Both the position numbers and the translations under genes were made by a program. This document shows positions 57,687 through 64,000 of a stretch of 64,000 nt of DNA, piece by piece; positions within the stretch are counted from its first letter, which is position 1; each line of letters begins with the position of its first letter. The notes under the pieces were generated by a model, which worked only from the letters and a program-made list of their open reading frames with translations, ran no database searches and was not told the DNA's origin. Location: contig NW_020653945.1 of assembly GCF_003589595.1 (NCBI RefSeq), forward strand, positions 5,899,281 through 5,963,280, given 5' to 3'. Source of the DNA: Hyposmocoma kahamanoa (taxonomy: Eukaryota; Arthropoda; Insecta; Lepidoptera; Cosmopterigidae).

Positions 57687-57929
57687 CTAAAATAAAAGAA
57701 ATAATGCACGTAAATATCACAGACTTCCGAGTGAAATGGTCCATTTGATACATCCACCTTGAGTCAACTGGTGTAGCTTATAATATATACATTTATATTT
57801 TATTATTTACCATATTTTGTCAGGTGTTTTAAATGAATGTACGAAAGATGACCTCTACTATGCTAGCTCTACAGGATGTCTATGCTAATACTCAATAAGC
57901 GTCAAAGCGAGCATCTTTCGTCATACAGT

Positions 57930-58450
57930 TTTTTTTATAATATCCACTGACGGGACGAACAAATCATGCGCCTGAAGGTAAGCTACACGCCTGTCCATAA
58001 CAGTTGCAGTGCCACTAAAGAACTTTAAATAGCCAAGATGTTAGGGGTAACGCTACTGTGCTCGTCACCCTGAGACATAAGTTGGCAAGTCCCATGTGCC
58101 TGTAATTTCACCAAAAAAGTGGTAGTTTCTTCGGTACCATATAATATTGCTTTAGATTGTTTATTTCCAAAAAAACGTAAATGAATCTTGGTAGTTTTGA
58201 TATCCACAATACCAGGGAAGTATTGCCATATTTATTTGGTCTGTGATTGCCACCTCACCAATTTCTGCCGCCGAGTAGTTATGTGAGCATCCTTACCCTT
58301 CAAAATCGAAATGTTACTGGTGCAGTGGCAGTCTCCCTCTCAGATCTTTGCCATTTAAAGCTCTGAGCGGCAATGCAACTGTTATGGACAGTCGTGTCCC
58401 TTACCATCAGTTGCACGACTTGTTCATCCCGTCAGTTGGTATCATAAAAA
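57930..58450. repeat. Dispersed repeat E, inverted pair
   Basis: The left part 57930-58115 (ATCCACTGACGGGACGAACA, GTCCATAACAGTTGCAGTGC, ACCCTGAGACATAAG, CATGTGCCTGTAATTTCACC) is the reverse complement of the right part 58250-58450 (TTTCTGCCGCCGAGTAGTTA ... GCAACTGTTATGGACAGTCG ... CCCGTCAGTTGGTAT). The whole can fold back on itself. Confidence 0.65.
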
Positions 58451-58661
58451 AATCCTCTTGAGTTTCGACGCCTACTTCATAACCACCCTGTAACACTGCA
58501 GCATTTTTTTTTTCATTGTGTCAGACACAATGGCAAATTGAAAATGGTTTAGATACAGTCAAGAGTGTGCTGGACTGTGTAATTGCAAATGGAATAGAGT
58601 TGAATTTAAGTGTCATGTTAAAATGGTGCAATGCAATTGTCAGTACTAAAATATTGTCTGT

Positions 58662-58880
58662 TTAAAGGTGAAATCACATAAGTGACTTTTAAACAAGTCT
58701 CTAATTTATATAGGTACGGTAAGAAAATCACTATCTTTCTGCACGTAAAACTCAATAACGAAAAAGCTATAAACTTAATAAGAGTTTTACCTGCAGAAAG
58801 ATGGTGATTTTCTTAGAACAGGTACATAATTTAGAGATTTTTTTTTGTGGAAAATGTCACTTATGTGGTTTTACCTTTAA
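58662..58880. mobile_element. Foldback MITE with TTAA flanks
   Basis: The arms AGGTGAAATCACATAAGTGA... and the reverse complement of ...GTCACTTATGTGGTTTTACCT pair over roughly 80 bp with small mismatches, around a centre at about 58770. TTAA at 58662-58665 and 58877-58880 suggests piggyBac-type target duplication. Confidence 0.7.
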
Positions 58881-59082
58881 TAAGAGTCAAAATCATTTTC
58901 GTGTTGACAATATTCATGTACATAATTTATAGAGAGATTTAGAATTAGTTGAAGTGGTAGACATATTTTTGGTTTAAAGCCGTTTAAAAAAAAATCTATA
59001 AGGTTCTTGAAAGTATGTGTTTGTGATTGTATAAGTATATTCATAAGTATATTTTTGTAACGACAACACATGTAAAGCACTT

Positions 59083-59112
59083 ATAAATAAATAAAATAAA
59101 TAAATAAATAAT
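59083..59112. repeat. (AAAT)n microsatellite
   Basis: Run of AAATAAATAAATAAATAA. Confidence 0.8.
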
Positions 59113-59330
59113 AACGACTTGGAATAAACTGGCGATCAAATGATTTTCACTGTGGGCACTTGATGAGGAGCTTGATGAGCTTGTCTAAATTGATTCTGAT
59201 CTATGTGTCAGGTTGTGCCCCTGAGTGAATTCCCTTGCTATGATTACCGATTGCCTTGTAGTTATTATTATTATCATCAATAACTCTTTAATTTTCTGAA
59301 CTATCTCTTGGTGGTTTACAAATATGAAGG

Positions 59331-61262
59331 AGAGATATATATTTTTTTTTTTTTTTTTTTTTTTGTATGATTACTTCATTTGCAATCGGCCGCCAGGCCA
59401 TAAGCGAATCTTTTGAACGAGAAAAGACGTGTTTTGGTGGATGCGGCCAGTGCCGCACCTCCCAACTATAGAACATGGCCTCGCTTAAGCCGTTTGACCA
59501 TAGTTGATGGATCTAGAAGTTCCGCGATGAGTGGGTTCGGGTGGCAGGATAGTCGCTCTTTGTGCTTAGTTTTATGTCGGTCGATCTCAGCAGCTACCGA
59601 TATGACGTTTAGATGACCATGGATCTCTTCATTACGAGTGAACCAAGGGGCATTGACTATTGCCCTCAGGATACAATTCTGCACTCGTTGGAGACAAAGT
59701 ATATTACTCTTGCTAGCCACACCCCACAGCTGAATACCGTATGTCCAAATGGGTTTTAAGACCGAGTTGTAGATTAGAAGTTTGTTGTCTACTGATAATG
59801 CTGAATTTCTTCCCATGAGCCAATGAAGGTTACGATATTTGAGATTGACTTCATCTCTTTTTCGTTTTATGTGATGCTTCCATGTGAGACGTCTGTCCAA
59901 GTGAAAACCGAGGTACTTCACACAATCAGAATGTGGTAATATTTCATTACCAAGTCTTACTGGATTACAGTTTCCTTTTCTCAGTGCAAATGTGATATGA
60001 TGCGATTTGGTGGCACTGGCCCGGATGCGCCATTTACAGAACCATCTGTGGGTAAGATCGAGTTGGAGTTGGAGATTTGTGCTAGCTGTAACAGGATTCC
60101 CGTCAACGGATAAAAGGGCTATATCATCGGCGTATGTAGCAACTGTGATGTTATCCGATATCGGTAAGTCCGATGTAAAGATGTTATACAGAACCGGGCC
60201 GAGGACTGAGCCCTGTGGTACGCCTGCCAGGATATTGTACATGTTTGATCTCGCTTCTCTGTGTTTAACTTGGAACGAACGACCCGACAGGTAAGACTCT
60301 ATGAGAAGAAACATCGAGTGTGGAAGACTGTCTTTAACCTTGGCCAACAATCCCTTGTGCCACACCCGATCAAAGGCTTGCTGCACATCGAGGAAGGCCG
60401 CAGAACAATATTTTTTGTGTTCAAAGCTCTGTCGGATCGTGTGGTATACCCGATGAACCTGCTCAATAGTTGAGTGAGACTTACGGAATCCAAACTGGTG
60501 ACATGGCACAACACAGCAGTCATCCATAAGCGGTTTGAGTCTGGCGAGTAATATCCTTTCCCAGAGCTTAGACAGCACAGGCGTTAGACTAATGGGCCGG
60601 TAAGAGGAAGCCTCTTGTTCAGGTTTTCCTGGTTTGTGGATCATTACTACCTGGGAAATCTTCCATATGGATGGAAAGTGACCCGTCCTGAGAATGGCAT
60701 TGAACAAACAGGTTAAAAATGTAATGCACTTCCTTGGGAGATTTTTTAATATTTTCGGAGTGATAAGATCAAATCCCGGGGCCTTTTTTGGATGTAATGA
60801 TCTTATTCCTTGCGCAATTTCTCTTGGAGAGGTAGGTTTAAGAGGTAAACACATTTGAAGGTTCTGCGCTAGAGCTGTCTCCAAGTCAGACTCTTCATCG
60901 GTCACTTTGTCATTCGGCTGAAACACTTCAGCTAGGTGCTTAGCAAATACTTCCGCCTTTTCTGTATCTGTTCTCGCCCATGTTCCCGTTTCTGTTCTGA
61001 TAGGAGGGTACTGTTGTTGGGGTCTATTTAAGCCTTTAGTTGCCTTCCAAAGTGAGTGCTCACCATGTCCAGTAGAGTCCATCATATGCAAGTTAGTGTT
61101 AACTACAGAGTTGATTGATGCATTGATGATACTCTTGAGCTCTATGCATGCCTTATTATATCTATATTTGTCCAGCGGATGACGCGACTGATGCCAGACT
61201 CGCCTTAGACGGCGCTTTTCCAGGATTGTTGCACGAATATTCGATGGTTGGGTGGGTTATAT
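59331..61262 (-). mobile_element. 5'-truncated Jockey-clade non-LTR retrotransposon
   Basis: The 3' end is the long T run at 59341-59364 on the + strand (poly-A on the minus strand). The 5' truncation point is near 61256, where a long open frame meets AT-rich host sequence. AGAGATATAT at 59331-59340 and again at 61270-61279 is the likely target duplication. The copy looks young, with an unbroken ORF. Confidence 0.8.
59466..61250 (-). CDS. Jockey-clade reverse transcriptase (5'-truncated ORF2)
   Basis: About 594 codons are open, starting inside the ORF because the 5' end is lost. The first visible residues are QPSNIRATILEKRRLRRVWH; a later Met at about 61080 is only an internal residue. Reverse transcriptase blocks in order: SYRPISLTPVLSKLWERIL, CSAAFLDVQQAFDRVWHKG, LAGVPQGSVLGPVLYNIF, ATYADDIALLS (catalytic YADD) and CVKYLGFHLDRRLTWKHHI. 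The C-terminal 'LIYNSVLKPIWTYGIQLWG' and 'QNCILRAIVNAPWF' blocks are typical of the Jockey clade. The endonuclease is absent. No stop or frameshift inside. Confidence 0.9.
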   Translation of the reverse strand, partial: QPSNIRATILEKRRLRRVWHQSRHPLDKYRYNKACIELKSIINASINSVVNTNLHMMDSTGHGEHSLWKATKGLNRPQQQYPPIRTETGTWARTDTEKAEVFAKHLAEVFQPNDKVTDEESDLETALAQNLQMCLPLKPTSPREIAQGIRSLHPKKAPGFDLITPKILKNLPRKCITFLTCLFNAILRTGHFPSIWKISQVVMIHKPGKPEQEASSYRPISLTPVLSKLWERILLARLKPLMDDCCVVPCHQFGFRKSHSTIEQVHRVYHTIRQSFEHKKYCSAAFLDVQQAFDRVWHKGLLAKVKDSLPHSMFLLIESYLSGRSFQVKHREARSNMYNILAGVPQGSVLGPVLYNIFTSDLPISDNITVATYADDIALLSVDGNPVTASTNLQLQLDLTHRWFCKWRIRASATKSHHITFALRKGNCNPVRLGNEILPHSDCVKYLGFHLDRRLTWKHHIKRKRDEVNLKYRNLHWLMGRNSALSVDNKLLIYNSVLKPIWTYGIQLWGVASKSNILCLQRVQNCILRAIVNAPWFTRNEEIHGHLNVISVAAEIDRHKTKHKERLSCHPNPLIAELLDPSTMVKRLKRGHVL

Positions 61263-61918
61263 ATAAAAAAGAGATATATATATAGGAGAGATATATATAA
61301 AAAATATATTTGTAAAATAGTGCACAAAAATATACTAGCAATTTAGCACATAATTGCAATCTATTTATGGAGTTTGATATTCATACTACACGTCTAAATG
61401 CTTTTTTTACATTTCGTACTAAAATACTTAAATAATAATAGCATATTATATAGTCTTTATTTCACTTGTGCACTAATTACACTTGTAATAAATATAAATA
61501 CTTTTTTAATTATTAGTTTATTACAAAATTGGATTTCTCTGAGTAGAAAAAGCCTAAATTATTTCGCTTTTAAACACTTTTTCTATTATTTTTATATTTT
61601 ATTTCTCGCACATATATAATAAAAACAAATCAAATTCATATCCATGAATTCCAATCTGAACTATATTACAAATTTTCTAGGATAACCCTGTGAGACTTCA
61701 CAAAATTCTACATAATATATTATGTCCTTGTAATGATGTCTACTAATTTACGTATTTTATAAACTATTTTTATAAGTATCACTTTTAAGTGAATAGATTT
61801 TGTTTAAGCAAATACATAAAATTAAAGTAAAGTAAAATCAAATTAGTAAGAAATGAGCAGAGAAACTTTTTTTAAATTAATTTATCTTTACGACAACGGA
61901 CAAAGATTACTTCATTAG

Positions 61919-62539
61919 CAGGGATCGGAGTAGGCAGAGCTTTTACCTAAACTTCGAGGAGCCTAGACAAAAAATAGATAGAGTTTTTTTACCTAAACTT
62001 CGATGAGCATAGAGAGAAAATGGAGACTTCCTTACGACAATATTTTTTAGGAGGTATAAGTAGTGCGTATTCACAGGTTTAATAATATGTCCTATGTGTA
62101 TGTTTAAGATAGGTCTAATAATATGTCTGTAGTGATTCCAAGACTGGATCAACTGACTTTGTAACAATGGGGCACTATAGGTATGGTACCATACACACAA
62201 CAAACACACATTTTATTTTTTTCCTACTAAAATTGATTTATGGCAAAATGTGACATGACAAAATTTAATTAGGACATTAGGATCTTTCAATTGCAATTTT
62301 TTTCGTGAAAAAAAATCAAATATCCGCAATATCGCTGATCCGACCCACTGTGTCGCAAAATTAAGATAAATATAGTGTAAGTAGTCTCCCCAATCACCTC
62401 AATTTTTAATGTACTTAAGTGATTTCACGAGTCCCGAACAGGTCCAGGTCCTAAAAAAATATTGTTGTAAGGCAGTCTCCATTTTCTCTCTATGCTCATC
62501 AAAGTTTAGGTAAAAAAACTCTACCTATTCCAATCCCTG
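61919..62539. mobile_element. hAT-type MITE with perfect 8-bp target duplication
   Basis: TTCATTAG occurs immediately on both sides (61911-61918 and 62540-62547). The ends CAGGGATCGGAGTAGGCAGAG and the reverse complement of CTACCTATTCCAATCCCTG match. After an internal duplication at the left end (CCTAAACTTCGAGGAGC / CCTAAACTTCGATGAGC), the long arms pair again from about 61985-62050 with 62450-62520. No coding capacity. Confidence 0.9.
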
Positions 62540-62547
62540 TTCATTAG

Positions 62548-64000
62548 ACTGCATTTGCTAGAGGTGAGGCATATTGATAAAAAGTTTTCGATGATTTAAT
62601 GAATAAATATATAGTGTGTACCAACAAGAGTTTAACCTATTAGGTAATTAGTGATATGATATCAATGTTTTTAATCTACATTATGAGTCTCAAATATATT
62701 AAAATATCAATTGAAATGGCATTTGAATTTAGTTGGATTTTATGCCTTCAATGCAATACAAATTCTTCATACATCTATACAACGTTTTTGAGAGGCAGGA
62801 GGGGTCCATTATTTTGTTTTTCACTATCAATATAATTGCCTAGATGCACTACAAATTACCGCACTTGACTGTTGAGGACAATCTTTTGAATCTTTTCAGC
62901 ATGGCAAAGCAACAACAGCCATATTAAACAAAACAAACTAAAAGTCAAGAAATAAAAACAATAGCAAAAACAAATATCTTTAACAGAAAACACAGCAGGG
63001 AACAATAAAAAATATGTGGCACATACAAGGTGTCAGCACTCACAATAAATTAAATTGGCACATTTGAACAATTTCATAGATTTTAGGATGCTGTAATTGG
63101 TTGTGTATGCAATTATTATTGCTTTCCAATCGTTGGCGATGGCTATTGAATCATAAACAAAAACTGCATTTATATTTAATTTATTTCTTCTCCAGTACCT
63201 ACTCAAGTTATTTTCTTAATTTTTAATTTAAGAAATTACCTGAATAATATGGCATCTTGGCATACATAACTTATAGCAATAATTTTGGTGTCATAAAATT
63301 GACAACATACAAGTTAACATAGTGCTTATTCCTAGTGTTGATATGGTATCTAGAAAAATAAATTTTAGATACAAAACTGAGGGCATGCTTGATTGAGCCA
63401 AGTAAATTATATTTAGTACACTTTAATGAACATTAGCTCTTTTCCCATTGTAGTTAACTGGGTCTTAAGAGGTTAAGATCTGTGTACACTTCCTGCTGCC
63501 AGTCATGGTCTTTTTTAAGCAAATGGTTTAAGTAAAGTGCCTCCTAATTTATCTCCTCATCAATTTAATACCTGTTTATCCAATTATCAATGTACCTACT
63601 TAGTGATGAAATTTGATGAGGAGGATTCACACTAATAGCCTAGTTTATTAGTCATAATATTTTAGGAATTATAGTTAATTTCACATAGCATAATTCCAAT
63701 GATGTTTGAGACTTGAAGTTTCAAGAGATGTTGTGATGTAAAATTTAAATATGTTATCAAAATAACTTTTAACAAAGAGAGAATCTTTACAAAGTAATTT
63801 AAGAACAAATAATAGACATAATAAAAAGGATTCAATTACTATGTTATTAAGTTGCCAAAAAAACTAAACAATAAATAAAATAATTAACAAAAACTAGCAT
63901 AAAGTCGACTGCAATGAAAGTTAATTTGAACAATTAGTCCAAAAACATCACACAAAGGTCAAAACAAACAAAAATGACATGCGTGCAAGGAGTATGCACT
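62548..64000. other. AT-rich stretch without recognised gene
   Basis: No exon, repeat or RNA gene can be supported. It is presumably more of the first RabGAP intron, since exon 57465-57686 has an acceptor and needs an upstream exon. Confidence 0.4.

Overview
This window looks like part of an AT-rich insect chromosome, most likely from a moth or butterfly. The evidence is a large intron-rich metazoan gene, tRNA-like SINE tails and a dense load of non-LTR retrotransposons, hAT, Tc1/mariner-like, Penelope-like and Transib-like elements. The Lepidoptera assignment is an inference from repeat character; no species can be named from the sequence.

The only clear host gene is on the minus strand: a RabGAP1-type Rab GTPase-activating protein (fly GAPcenA, human RABGAP1). 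I can place 17 coding exons, from 57686 down to 4074. They join with matching splice phase at all 16 junctions and give 827 codons plus one base. They cover the PTB domain, a middle domain, an acidic/proline linker and the complete TBC (GAP) domain with its arginine and glutamine fingers. The extreme N terminus lies to the right of the window and the C-terminal coiled coil lies to the left. A short exon at 49416-49442, with its own ATG, has the right phase to splice to the same second exon and may mark an alternative promoter.

The leftmost 1.85 kb holds the 5' part of an open, two-exon gene for a RAG1/Transib-family DDE transposase. Two catalytic aspartates and the C-x2-C zinc pair are visible; the third catalytic residue is off the edge. 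It sits in the RabGAP intron downstream of the last visible exon, on the same strand.

The introns are a record of nested transposition. From 6.6 to 14.7 kb lies a nearly full-length CR1-group non-LTR element (ORF1 and ORF2). Its ORF2 is interrupted by a complete DD82E (Sailor-type) DNA transposon with 33-bp perfect inverted repeats, a TA duplication and a spliced transposase gene. Just upstream are two perfect spacerless palindromes of 56 and 64 bp. Further right are a hAT deletion derivative (25.6-26.2 kb), a CAGGGTG-ended Tc1/mariner-like remnant (26.4-27.0 kb), a degraded LINE with another LINE inside it (32.5-35.4 kb), a Penelope-like GIY-YIG fragment (51.2-52.0 kb), a 1.2-kb inverted-repeat element with remnants of an acidic structural-type ORF (54.6-55.8 kb), a TTAA foldback element (58.7 kb), a 5'-truncated Jockey-clade LINE (59.3-61.3 kb) and a hAT MITE with a perfect 8-bp target duplication (61.9-62.5 kb). 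SINE-like tRNA-derived repeats and LINE 3' tails fill much of the rest.
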